Assembly: GCF_902726565.1 (NCBI RefSeq)
Contig: NZ_CACVAF010000006.1
Coordinates: 291,881 to 355,880 of the forward strand
From: Yersinia vastinensis
GTDB lineage: Bacteria; Pseudomonadota; Gammaproteobacteria; Enterobacterales; Enterobacteriaceae
Direction of reading: 5' to 3'
Length of the DNA: 64,000 nucleotides
The notes under the pieces are model-generated. The model saw only the letters and a list, made by a program, of their open reading frames with translations. It searched no databases and was not told the origin of the DNA. This document shows positions 55,903-64,000 of this stretch, in pieces (within the stretch, counting starts at the first letter, position 1; the number at the start of each line of letters is the position of its first letter). The position numbers and the translations under genes were made by a program.

Positions 55903-57042
55903 ATGTTTGATTATGAAGTATTACGATTTATCTGGTGGCTGCTGATCGGTGTGCTGCTGATTGGTTTCGCAGTGACCGATGGTTTCGATATGGGTGTCGG
56001 GATCCTGCTGCGTATCATCGGTAAAAATGATACAGAACGCCGTATTATGATTAACTCGATTGCCCCTCACTGGGATGGTAATCAGGTTTGGCTAATTACC
56101 GCAGGTGGGGCGCTGTTTGCGGCCTGGCCGATGGTGTATGCAGCCGCATTCTCCGGCTTCTATATTGCGATGATTCTGGTGTTGGCTGCGTTATTCTTCC
56201 GTCCGGTCGGTTTTGACTACCGTTCCAAGTTGGAAGATAGCCGCTGGCGCAATATGTGGGACTGGGGCATCTTTGTCGGTAGTTTCGTGCCAGCAGTCGT
56301 ATTCGGTGTGGCGTTTGGTAACTTGCTGCAAGGCGTACCTTTCCACATGAATGAATATATGCGCCTGTTCTATACCGGCAACTTCTTCCAGTTACTGAAT
56401 CCATTTGGTTTACTGGCAGGGGTGGTGAGCTTAACTATGCTGGTTACCCAAGGTGCCACGTATCTGCAAATGCGTACTCGCGGTGAGTTGCATCTGCGTT
56501 CTCGTGCAGCAGCGCAAATCTCTGCGCTGGTGATGGGGGTTGCATTCCTGTTGGCCGGTATCTGGTTAGTTAAAGGCATTGATGGTTTTGTTGTGACATC
56601 CGTGTTGGATACAGCAGCTGAATCTAACCCGATGCGTAAAGAAGTCGCACATCAGGCTGGTGCATGGTTGATTAACTTCAACAAGTATCCAATCTTGTGG
56701 GCGCTGCCAGCGCTTGGGGTTATTCTGCCGCTGTTCACTATTTTACTGTCGCGCTTTGAAAAAGGGGCTTGGGCCTTCCTGTTCTCATCACTGACGATTG
56801 CTTGTGTGATTTTAACCGCCGGGGTCACTATGTTCCCGTTCGTTATGCCATCAAGCACAATGCCAAATGTCAGTCTGACAATGTGGGATGCAACCTCTAG
56901 CCTGTTGACGCTGAAAGTGATGACGATTGTTGCGATCATCTTTGTTCCTATCATCCTGCTTTACACCAGCTGGTGTTACTACAAGATGTTCGGGCGCATT
57001 GATAAAGACTTTATCGAAAACAACAAGCACTCACTGTACTAA
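55903..57042 (+). CDS. cydB: Cytochrome bd-I ubiquinol oxidase subunit II
   Basis: The partner subunit of CydA, 379 residues with nine membrane helices. Recognisable blocks are FIWWLLIGVLLIGFAVTDGFDMGVG, APHWDGNQVWLITAGGALFAAWP and FPFVMPSSTMPNVSLTMWDA. It lies 14 bp after cydA with AACAGGAG upstream. The length equals that of E. coli CydB. Confidence 0.98.
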   Translation: MFDYEVLRFIWWLLIGVLLIGFAVTDGFDMGVGILLRIIGKNDTERRIMINSIAPHWDGNQVWLITAGGALFAAWPMVYAAAFSGFYIAMILVLAALFFRPVGFDYRSKLEDSRWRNMWDWGIFVGSFVPAVVFGVAFGNLLQGVPFHMNEYMRLFYTGNFFQLLNPFGLLAGVVSLTMLVTQGATYLQMRTRGELHLRSRAAAQISALVMGVAFLLAGIWLVKGIDGFVVTSVLDTAAESNPMRKEVAHQAGAWLINFNKYPILWALPALGVILPLFTILLSRFEKGAWAFLFSSLTIACVILTAGVTMFPFVMPSSTMPNVSLTMWDATSSLLTLKVMTIVAIIFVPIILLYTSWCYYKMFGRIDKDFIENNKHSLY

Positions 57043-57054
57043 GGAGCATAAAGC

Positions 57055-57192
57055 ATGTGGTATTTTGCCTGGATTCTAGGGACACTTCTGGCCTGCTCCT
57101 TTGGTATCATTACTGCTCTGGCGCTGGAGCAGAGTGAAGCCAACGCAGCAGAGAAAGCCGCTAACAATGGCAATGATGATGTTGTCCGATAA
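57055..57192 (+). CDS. cydX: Cytochrome bd-I small subunit CydX
   Basis: A 45-residue single-helix peptide needed for stability and activity of cytochrome bd. MWYFAWILGTLLACSFGIIT followed by ALALE is almost identical to E. coli CydX. The C-terminal tail is longer (45 against 37 residues), ending in an Ala/Asn/Asp-rich stretch. AAGGAG precedes the ATG, 12 bp after cydB. Its end overlaps ybgE in another frame. Confidence 0.95.
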   Translation: MWYFAWILGTLLACSFGIITALALEQSEANAAEKAANNGNDDVVR

Positions 57193-57466
57193 GCTATACG
57201 ATCTAATGGATAAGGGCCCTTTACGGGCCCTTTCACTGGTGCTCGCATTTGCTGTCGCTTTCTGTGTATTTTGGGACCCTTCGCGTTTTGCGGCGGCGAC
57301 CAGCTCACTGGAAGTTTGGCAAGAGGTCTTTATCGTGTGGGCTGTGTGTACTGGTGTAATTCATGGCGTCGGTTTTCGCCCTAAGCGGGTGTGGTTACGC
57401 GCTTTTTTCTCACCACTTCCAGCAATTGTGATCTTGGGCGCGGGATTATTCTACTTTTTTGTCTAA
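57167..57466 (+). CDS. ybgE: Cyd operon membrane protein YbgE
   Basis: A 95-99-residue membrane protein with three hydrophobic helices. It matches E. coli YbgE at LMDKGPLRALSLVLAFAV, FWDPSRFAAATSSLEVW and AVCTGVIHGVGFRP. Four in-frame ATG codons (57167, 57173, 57176, 57179) are all possible starts inside the cydX tail. The most upstream one is reported. The frame continues open to 57101, but that part is inside cydX. It is co-encoded with cydABX; its precise role is unknown. Confidence 0.9.
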   Translation: MAMMMLSDKLYDLMDKGPLRALSLVLAFAVAFCVFWDPSRFAAATSSLEVWQEVFIVWAVCTGVIHGVGFRPKRVWLRAFFSPLPAIVILGAGLFYFFV

Positions 57467-57614
57467 TCTGAATACGTTTCGTCTAATCTGAACACAAACT
57501 CTCCTTTATGGGTCGCCTGGCCCATAATTATTTTCGTTCTATTCTCGCAAGTGATTCCAAAGCTTAACGCTCTTCAGTATAGTGTGTCCGTTAATTGCAT
57601 TACTGGGAAGTAGA

Positions 57615-58702
<1,088 letters not shown>

Positions 58703-58714
58703 GTAGGGGGTTGT

Positions 58715-59143
58715 ATGGCGCGAGTACGTGGTCGTAGACGTCGCGAGCTTAAGTCTGAAATTAACATTGTTCCCTTACTTGACGTTTTGTTGGTGCTATT
58801 GCTGATCTTTATGGCTACCGCTCCGATTATCACGCAGAGCGTTGAGGTAGATCTTCCTGATGCGACGGATTCAAAAACTGTATCCAGTGATGATAACCCT
58901 CCGGTGATTGTTGAAGTTTCTGGTGTGGGGCAATATTCACTGGTGATTGATCATCAACGGATGGAGCAGCTGCCTTCAGAACAAGTGATAGCAGAAGCTC
59001 AGGCAAGGTTGAAATCGAATCCGAAAACTGTTTTCCTGATCGGTGGTGCTAAAGAGGTTCCTTATGATGAAATCATTAAGGCGCTGAATATGCTGCATCA
59101 GGCTGGCGTTACGTCGGTGGGCTTAATGACTCAACCGATATAA
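58715..59143 (+). CDS. tolR: Tol-Pal system protein TolR
   Basis: An ExbD-family subunit, 142 residues. It has a basic N-terminus (RVRGRRRRELKSEINIVP), one membrane helix with the proton-path Asp in LLDVLLVLLLIFMATAP (Asp at about 23), and a periplasmic domain. It follows tolQ by 12 bp. AGTAGGGGG supplies the ribosome site. Confidence 0.97.
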   Translation: MARVRGRRRRELKSEINIVPLLDVLLVLLLIFMATAPIITQSVEVDLPDATDSKTVSSDDNPPVIVEVSGVGQYSLVIDHQRMEQLPSEQVIAEAQARLKSNPKTVFLIGGAKEVPYDEIIKALNMLHQAGVTSVGLMTQPI

Positions 59144-59254
59144 ATTTGCGTTGATATTGGCTGGATTGAGCGTGAACCCAGCCAGTAGATACCTTGTTTT
59201 TAGCAGTTCCGTTTTTTAGCAATAGAGCGCGGACATCGAGTGTGGAAATCGAGC

Positions 59255-60400
59255 GTGGGTAAGGCAACCGAGCAAAATGATAAGCTGAATCGCGCCGTTA
59301 TCGTGTCGGTGGTTCTGCACATCATATTGATTGCCCTGTTGATTTGGGGCTCTCTGACGCAGACGACTGAAATGGGCGGCGGCGGTGCTGGCGGCGAAGT
59401 TATTGACGCCGTCATGGTCGATCCGGGCGCGGTGACAGAGCAATATAACCGCCAACAGCAACAACAGACTGACGCGAAACGGGCGGAGCAGCAACGCCAG
59501 AAAAAAGCTGACCAGCAAGCTGAAGAGCTGCAGCAGAAGCAGGCAGCAGAACAACAACGTCTGAAAGAATTAGAAAAAGAGCGTCTGCAAGCACAGGAAG
59601 ATGCAAAGCAGGCGGCTGAAGAAGCGAAAAAACAAGCAGCTGAGCAGCAAAAAGAAGCGGCTGAACAACAGAAAGCGGCTGCTGCCGCAGCGGCTAAAGC
59701 AAAAGAAGAGCAGAAGCAAGCTGAAGCTGCTGCCGCTCAGGCCAAAGCTGAAGCAGATAAACTCGTGAAAGCGCAGGCAGAAGCCCAGAAGAAAGCGGAA
59801 GCTGAAGCTAAAAAAGAAGCTGCTGTCGCTGCTGCTGCGAAGAAACAAGCTGATGCTGACGCGAAGAAGGCGGCAGAAGATGCGAAAAAGGCTGCCGCAG
59901 AGGCAGCTGAAAAGAAAGCGGCGGCTGATGCTGAGAAAAAAGCTGCCGCTGATGCTAAAAAAGCCGCAGCTGCTGAGGCTAAGAAAAAAGCTGCTGCAGA
60001 AGCGGCCGCTGCAACGGATGTTGATGATTTGTTTGGCGGCTTGGCCAATTCCAAGAATGCGCCGAAAAGTGGCTCAGGTGCGGGTGCTGCTGCTGCCGGT
60101 AAAGGTGGTGGTAAAAAGAGCGGGGCATCCGCCGGTGATATCAGTGGCTACCTAGGACAGGTAACTGCGGCTATCCAAAGTAAATTTTATGATGCAGATC
60201 TTTACAAAGGCCGTACCTGTAATCTGCGAATTAAATTAGCACCAGACGGTCTATTAATTGATGTTAAAGCGGAAGGAGGGGACCCGGCACTGTGTCAGGC
60301 CGCCATCGCCGCAGCCAAACTTGCTAAAATCCCTAAACCTCCAAGTCAGGATGTTTATGAAGTGTTTAAGAATGTTCCACTTGATTTTAAACCGCAATAA
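59255..60400 (+). CDS. tolA: Tol-Pal system envelope-spanning protein TolA
   Basis: A transperiplasmic protein anchored in the inner membrane. One helix (VIVSVVLHIILIALLIWG) is followed by a very long Ala/Lys/Glu/Gln-rich helix (about residues 65-265), then a Gly-rich linker. The globular TolAIII domain binds Pal/TolB and is used by colicins and phage; it has YKGRTCNLRIKLAPDG, GGDPALCQAAIAAAKLAKIPKPP. GTG 59255 aligns with the E. coli start (KATEQNDKL follows); GTG 59240 would add five residues. Antisense frames here are composition artefacts. Confidence 0.96.
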   Translation: MGKATEQNDKLNRAVIVSVVLHIILIALLIWGSLTQTTEMGGGGAGGEVIDAVMVDPGAVTEQYNRQQQQQTDAKRAEQQRQKKADQQAEELQQKQAAEQQRLKELEKERLQAQEDAKQAAEEAKKQAAEQQKEAAEQQKAAAAAAAKAKEEQKQAEAAAAQAKAEADKLVKAQAEAQKKAEAEAKKEAAVAAAAKKQADADAKKAAEDAKKAAAEAAEKKAAADAEKKAAADAKKAAAAEAKKKAAAEAAAATDVDDLFGGLANSKNAPKSGSGAGAAAAGKGGGKKSGASAGDISGYLGQVTAAIQSKFYDADLYKGRTCNLRIKLAPDGLLIDVKAEGGDPALCQAAIAAAKLAKIPKPPSQDVYEVFKNVPLDFKPQ

Positions 60401-60519
60401 AGTTTGATTGGCAGTGGATAACTCTGTTAATCAACCATGGATTATGTAGTTTTGTTTGCGTTGGTTTGTTAAAATTCTGCTAATTATCGCGAGCATCCCG
60501 CTCGGATAAGGGAGATAAG

Positions 60520-61812
60520 ATGAAGCAGGCATTTCGAGTAGCGCTAGGCTTTTTAGTTTTATGGGCTTCTGTATTACATGCGGAAGTTCGAATAGAGATT
60601 ACCCAAGGGGTAGACTCAGCTCGTCCAATTGGGGTTGTTCCATTCAAGTGGATGGGGCCAGGTACACCACCAGAAGAAATTGGCGCTATTGTCGGCGCGG
60701 ATTTGCGTAACAGTGGTAAATTTAACCCAATTGATGCGGCTCGCATGCCACAACAACCTTCCACTGCTGCTGAAGTCACACCTGCGGCTTGGACTGCGTT
60801 GGGGATCGATGCTGTTGTTGTTGGCCAGGTTCAACCTAGCGCCGATGGCAGCTATGTCGTGTCTTACCAGTTAGTCGATACTTCTGGTTCGGCTGGTAGT
60901 GTTTTGGCGCAAAATCAGTATAAAGTAACCAAACAGTGGTTGCGTTATTCTGCACACACAGCCAGTGATGAAGTCTTTGAAAAACTGACAGGGATTAAAG
61001 GTGCTTTCCGCACCCGTATTGCTTATGTTGTGCAAACCAACGGCGGCAAATTCCCACATGAATTACGGGTTTCTGATTACGATGGCTACAACCAATTTGT
61101 GGTTCACCGTTCTCCTGAGCCTTTGATGTCACCAGCCTGGTCTCCAGATGGTAGCAAGATTGCTTATGTAACGTTTGAGAGTGGCAAATCAGCACTGGTT
61201 ATTCAGACGCTGGCGAATGGTGCAATTCGACAAGTGGCTTCATTCCCTCGTCATAATGGTGCTCCAGCCTTCTCTCCGGATGGCACTAAACTGGCGTTCG
61301 CATTATCTAAAAGCGGTAGCCTAAACTTGTATGTTATGGATCTTGGGTCTGGTCAAATTAGCCAAGTTACCGATGGTCGTAACAATAATACTGAACCAAG
61401 CTGGTTCCCGGATAGCCAGAATCTGGCCTATACCTCGGATCAGGGTGGCCGTCCACAAGTGTATAAAGTGAATATTAATGGCGGTGCGCCTCAGCGAATC
61501 ACATGGGAAGGTTCTCAGAACCAGAACGCAGATGTGAGTCCTGATGGTAAATTCTTGGCATTGGTCAGTTCCAATGGTGGGGCACAACACATCGCCAAAC
61601 AGGATCTAGAAACGGGAGCCGTTCAAGTGTTAACGGACACGTTCCTGGATGAAACGCCTAGTATCGCGCCTAACGGCACCATGGTTATCTATAGCTCGAC
61701 ACAAGGGCTGGGAGCCGTGTTACAGCTGGTCTCGACTGATGGGCGTTTCAAAGCGCGTCTTCCGGCAACTGATGGACAGGTCAAATTTCCTGCCTGGTCG
61801 CCGTATCTGTGA
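60520..61812 (+). CDS. tolB: Tol-Pal system periplasmic beta-propeller TolB
   Basis: A periplasmic protein that binds Pal and TolA. The signal peptide is [21 protein letters not shown], with mature [11 protein letters not shown] giving the TolA-binding N-terminus. A D1 domain follows (to about 160), then a six-bladed propeller with repeated [18 protein letters not shown] motifs (starting about 200). The 430-residue length equals that of E. coli. It is preceded by a 119-bp gap that may contain its own promoter. Confidence 0.97.
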   Translation: MKQAFRVALGFLVLWASVLHAEVRIEITQGVDSARPIGVVPFKWMGPGTPPEEIGAIVGADLRNSGKFNPIDAARMPQQPSTAAEVTPAAWTALGIDAVVVGQVQPSADGSYVVSYQLVDTSGSAGSVLAQNQYKVTKQWLRYSAHTASDEVFEKLTGIKGAFRTRIAYVVQTNGGKFPHELRVSDYDGYNQFVVHRSPEPLMSPAWSPDGSKIAYVTFESGKSALVIQTLANGAIRQVASFPRHNGAPAFSPDGTKLAFALSKSGSLNLYVMDLGSGQISQVTDGRNNNTEPSWFPDSQNLAYTSDQGGRPQVYKVNINGGAPQRITWEGSQNQNADVSPDGKFLALVSSNGGAQHIAKQDLETGAVQVLTDTFLDETPSIAPNGTMVIYSSTQGLGAVLQLVSTDGRFKARLPATDGQVKFPAWSPYL

Positions 61813-61862
61813 TGCATGTGTAAATACGTATGTATGGCAAACTATAAAAAAGGATCAAAGAG

Positions 61863-62369
61863 ATGCAACTGAACAAAGTGCTAAAAGGGCTAATGTTGGC
61901 TTTGCCAGTTCTGGCTGTAGCGGCTTGTAGTTCCAACAAAAGCGCAAATAATGACCAATCTGGCATGGGCGCTGGCACTGGTACAGAAAACGGCAGCAAC
62001 CTGTCTTCCGAAGAGCAAGCGCGTCTTCAGATGCAAGAACTGCAAAAGAACAATATCGTTTACTTCGGTTTCGATAAATACGATATCGGTTCTGACTTCG
62101 CTCAAATGCTGGATGCACATGCTGCATTCCTGCGTAGCAACCCATCTTACAAAGTTGTTGTTGAAGGCCACGCGGATGAACGCGGTACGCCAGAATACAA
62201 CATCGCGTTGGGCGAGCGTCGTGCAAATGCAGTGAAAATGTATCTGCAAGGTAAAGGCGTTTCTGCTGACCAAATCTCTATCGTTTCTTACGGTAAAGAG
62301 AAACCAGCAGTACTGGGCCATGACGAAGCAGCGTTCGCTAAAAACCGTCGTGCAGTTCTGGTTTACTAA
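61863..62369 (+). CDS. pal: Peptidoglycan-associated lipoprotein Pal
   Basis: An outer-membrane lipoprotein that anchors the envelope to peptidoglycan. The signal peptide ends in the lipobox LAVAAC (lipidated Cys about residue 22), followed by SSNKS, which fits outer-membrane sorting. The OmpA-like domain has [13 protein letters not shown] and the peptidoglycan-binding [22 protein letters not shown]. Length is 168 residues. A good AAAGGATCAAAGAG lies upstream. Confidence 0.98.
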   Translation: MQLNKVLKGLMLALPVLAVAACSSNKSANNDQSGMGAGTGTENGSNLSSEEQARLQMQELQKNNIVYFGFDKYDIGSDFAQMLDAHAAFLRSNPSYKVVVEGHADERGTPEYNIALGERRANAVKMYLQGKGVSADQISIVSYGKEKPAVLGHDEAAFAKNRRAVLVY

Positions 62370-62378
62370 GAGAATCGC

Positions 62379-63188
62379 ATGAACAGTAACTTCAGACGTC
62401 ACTTAGTGGGTCTGTCGTTACTGGTTGGCGTAGCGGTCCCATGGGCCGCTACTGCCCAAGCGCCAATCAGTAATGTCGGCTCCGGCTCGGTAGAAGATCG
62501 AGTCACTCAACTTGAGCGTATTTCTAACGCTCACAGCCAGCTATTAACTCAACTTCAGCAACAACTGTCAGATTCGCAACGCGATGTTGATAGTTTACGC
62601 GGTCAGATCCAAGAAAATCAGTATCAGCTCAATCAAATTGTTGAGCGGCAAAAACAGATCTATCAGCAGATAGATAGTCTGAGCGGTGGTCAGGGGGCGT
62701 CGAGTGCAACGCCTGCGGCTACTGGCGCTGCGACAGATAATGCAGCGGCAGGAAGTTCTGGCACGGCCTCTGCGGGCGCTGCAGCGGCTACAGCGGCACC
62801 TGCAGCAAGTACCGGTGATGAAAACAGCGATTACAATGCTGCCGTTTCTCTAGCTCTTGAGAAAAAGCAATATGATCAAGCGATCACTGCTTTCCAAGGT
62901 TTTGTGAAACAGTATCCAAAGTCGACTTACCAGCCTAATGCCAATTATTGGTTAGGGCAGTTGTATTACAACAAAGGTAAGAAAGACGATGCTGCATATT
63001 ATTATGCTGTTGTAGTAAAAAATTATCCAAAGTCTCCAAAAAGTTCAGAAGCAATGTTTAAAGTTGGGGTGATCATGCAGGATAAAGGCCAAAGCGATAA
63101 AGCAAAGGCGGTTTATCAACAAGTGATCAAGCAATATCCCAATACCGATGCTGCTAAACAGGCACAGAAACGGTTATCTGCTCTTTAG
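62379..63188 (+). CDS. cpoB: Cell division coordinator CpoB (YbgF)
   Basis: A periplasmic TolA-binding protein that couples Tol-Pal with PBP1B-LpoB during constriction. The 269-residue product has a signal peptide (cleavage near ATAQA-PIS). A trimerising coiled coil (about 35-105, EDRVTQLERISNAHSQLLTQ onward) is followed by an Ala/Thr/Gly-rich linker (about 108-145) and a C-terminal TPR domain (YNAAVSLALEKKQYDQAI..., VVKNYPKSPKSSEAMFKVG). It is the last gene of the operon, 9 bp after pal. Confidence 0.96.
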   Translation: MNSNFRRHLVGLSLLVGVAVPWAATAQAPISNVGSGSVEDRVTQLERISNAHSQLLTQLQQQLSDSQRDVDSLRGQIQENQYQLNQIVERQKQIYQQIDSLSGGQGASSATPAATGAATDNAAAGSSGTASAGAAAATAAPAASTGDENSDYNAAVSLALEKKQYDQAITAFQGFVKQYPKSTYQPNANYWLGQLYYNKGKKDDAAYYYAVVVKNYPKSPKSSEAMFKVGVIMQDKGQSDKAKAVYQQVIKQYPNTDAAKQAQKRLSAL

Positions 63189-63197
63189 CCTTTTTTG

Positions 63198-63237
63198 AGC
63201 CCAGGAATTGGTCTTATTGACTAATTTCTGGGCTTTA
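63198..63237 (+). terminator. Terminator of the tol-pal operon
   Basis: AGCCCAG (63198-63204) pairs with CTGGGCT (63228-63234), with an inner GAATTGGTC/GACTAATTTC extension. It starts 10 bp after the cpoB stop. Only three T follow. Confidence 0.65.
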
Positions 63238-63281
63238 GCGAGCGAAGAACAAGCAGTTAAACGTATTAACAGAAATTTAAG

Positions 63282-63309
63282 TTGCACTGTGAAGAGAAAT
63301 TAGTAATAT
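63282..63309 (+). promoter_or_regulatory. Probable promoter of the tRNA-Lys array
   Basis: TTGCAC (63282-63287), a 16-bp spacer and TAATAT (63304-63309) are followed by a GC-rich discriminator (GCCGCC), the style of stable-RNA promoters. It lies about 70 bp before the first tRNA-like sequence. Confidence 0.65.
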
Positions 63310-63380
63310 ATGCCGCCGTTGCCAAGACAACTGTAAAACGTTCAGGCAGCAGGAAATTATAGTAAGCAGTAGCGCATAAT

Positions 63381-63516
63381 GGGTCGTTAGCTCAGTTAGT
63401 AGAGCAGTTGAATTTTAATCAAATGGTTAAAAGTTCGAGCCGAGCGAAGCGAGACAGCAACGCGTTAGCGTTGACCCGAAGGGCGAGTCCGCAGGACGAG
63501 TAATCCCGCACGACTG
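63381..63516 (+). pseudogene. Decayed tRNA-Lys interrupted by a 64-bp insertion in the T loop
   Basis: The sequence starts like the intact tRNA-Lys copies (GGGTCGTTAGCTCAGTT) and keeps TTT at the anticodon position. It has a changed base 32, a mismatched anticodon stem and an altered variable/T stem (AAAAG for GCAGG). After TTCGA, 64 bp (63439-63502) are inserted before ATCCCGCACGAC. The acceptor end reads ACGACTGGCA instead of ACGACCCACCA. It cannot be a functional tRNA. Confidence 0.8.
63439..63502. repeat. 64-bp mini-hairpin element inside the tRNA-Lys pseudogene
   Basis: The insert is a chain of tiny hairpins with 3-4-nt loops: GCGAAGC, CAACGC-GTTA-GCGTTG, CCC-GAA-GGG and GTCC-GCA-GGAC. 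It is GC-rich and unlike the surrounding DNA. CGAG occurs at its left junction (63436-63439) and again near its right end (63497-63500), possibly traces of a target duplication. Confidence 0.6.
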
Positions 63517-63549
63517 GCACTGAATTGTCATTAAGCAATAATACATAAT

Positions 63550-63625
63550 GGGTCGTTAGCTCAGTTGGTAGAGCAGTTGACTTTTAATCAATTGGTCGCA
63601 GGTTCGAATCCCGCACGACCCACCA
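63550..63625 (+). tRNA. tRNA-Lys(TTT), copy 1
   Basis: A 76-nt cloverleaf: acceptor GGGTCGT/ACGACCC, D arm GCTC/GAGC, anticodon loop CTTTTAA (anticodon TTT), T arm GCAGG-TTCGAAT-CCCGC, encoded CCA. Sequence and position after cpoB match the E. coli lysine tRNA cluster. Confidence 0.97.
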
Positions 63626-63736
63626 TTCATACTGAAGTTTAGTTTGAATGTAAGAAGTTGAAATCATCGCAACGATATTCCTCTTCCTGTTTTGTCTCGC
63701 AGTATTCTCTAAAGCGTTTAAGCAATAATACATAAT

Positions 63737-63812
63737 GGGTCGTTAGCTCAGTTGGTAGAGCAGTTGACTTTTAATCAATTGGTCGCAGGTTCGAATCCCG
63801 CACGACCCACCA
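63737..63812 (+). tRNA. tRNA-Lys(TTT), copy 2
   Basis: Identical to the preceding copy, including CCA, and placed exactly 187 bp downstream of it. Confidence 0.97.
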
Positions 63813-63923
63813 TTCATACTGAAGTTTAGTTTGAATGTAAGAAGTTGAAATCATCGCAACGATATTCCTCTTCCTGTTTTGTCTCGCAGTATTCTCTAAA
63901 GCGTTTAAGCAATAATACATAAT

Positions 63924-63999
63924 GGGTCGTTAGCTCAGTTGGTAGAGCAGTTGACTTTTAATCAATTGGTCGCAGGTTCGAATCCCGCACGACCCACCA
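63924..63999 (+). tRNA. tRNA-Lys(TTT), copy 3
   Basis: Identical to the other two intact copies, again 187 bp on. It ends one base before the window edge, so the array may continue beyond. Confidence 0.97.
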
Positions 64000-64000
64000 T

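Larger units (their letters stand above)
63550..64000 (+). repeat. 187-bp tandem repeat carrying tRNA-Lys
   Basis: Each unit is a tRNA-Lys gene plus an identical 111-bp spacer (CATTCATACTGAAG... to ...ATACATAAT). Two full units and the tRNA part of a third are visible. The identity of the spacers shows recent duplication or gene conversion. Confidence 0.9.

Noticed and set aside
57467..57614. Duplicated GTCTAATCTGAA motif between ybgE and ybgC
   Set aside because: Only two short copies; too little to call a regulatory repeat.
59570..60054. Antisense ORFs rich in Ala/Ser or Phe/Leu within tolA
   Set aside because: They are reverse translations of the Ala/Lys-rich TolA helix and have no independent start signals.

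Overview
The window is a stretch of enterobacterial chromosome, most likely from a Yersinia species. The core gene order (fur, fldA, ybfE, ybfF, seqA, pgm, kdp, ybfA, ybgA, phrB, ybgI, pxpBCA, gltA, sdhCDAB, sucABCD, cydABX-ybgE, ybgC-tolQRAB-pal-cpoB, tRNA-Lys) follows the Escherichia coli backbone from memory. An ERIC-type repeat, a Yersinia-like CydX/TolA/Pal set and accessory RTX genes point to the Yersiniaceae. The species cannot be fixed from this sequence alone.

Layout. 1-7.5 kb: an ERIC repeat, fur and fldA (minus strand), a chemoreceptor gene with a FliA-type promoter, then ybfE, ybfF, seqA and pgm. 7.5-10.7 kb: an AT-rich block with two paralogous, roughly 485-residue RTX-repeat proteins on the minus strand. 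10.8-19.9 kb: a half-size EamA transporter, the complete kdpFABCDE potassium system (minus strand, with a recognisable KdpE box upstream) and ybfA. 20.2-30.8 kb: an AT-rich rtxH-rtxC-rtxA cluster. It encodes a 3256-residue MARTX toxin with N- and C-terminal repeats, an intact cysteine-protease autoprocessing domain and, between the repeat arms, one recognisable effector that looks like a YopT/C58 cysteine protease. No type I secretion genes are present in the window.

31-40 kb: ybgA, phrB, a secreted class II cyclic-nucleotide phosphodiesterase, ybgI, and a 5-oxoproline (pyroglutamate) cluster: pxpB, pxpC, pxpA, two DUF969/DUF979 membrane proteins and pcp. 40-51.8 kb: the TCA block gltA (minus) and sdhCDAB-sucABCD (plus). 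51.8-57.5 kb: a periplasmic nucleotidase (minus) and cydAB-cydX-ybgE behind two FNR-like boxes. 57.6-63.2 kb: the Tol-Pal envelope operon. 63.3-64 kb: a tRNA-Lys array with one decayed copy split by a 64-bp insertion of mini-hairpins, then three identical copies in 187-bp tandem units that run to the window edge.

The housekeeping blocks are ordinary. The accessory interest lies in the MARTX locus, the paired RTX paralogues and the interrupted tRNA gene.
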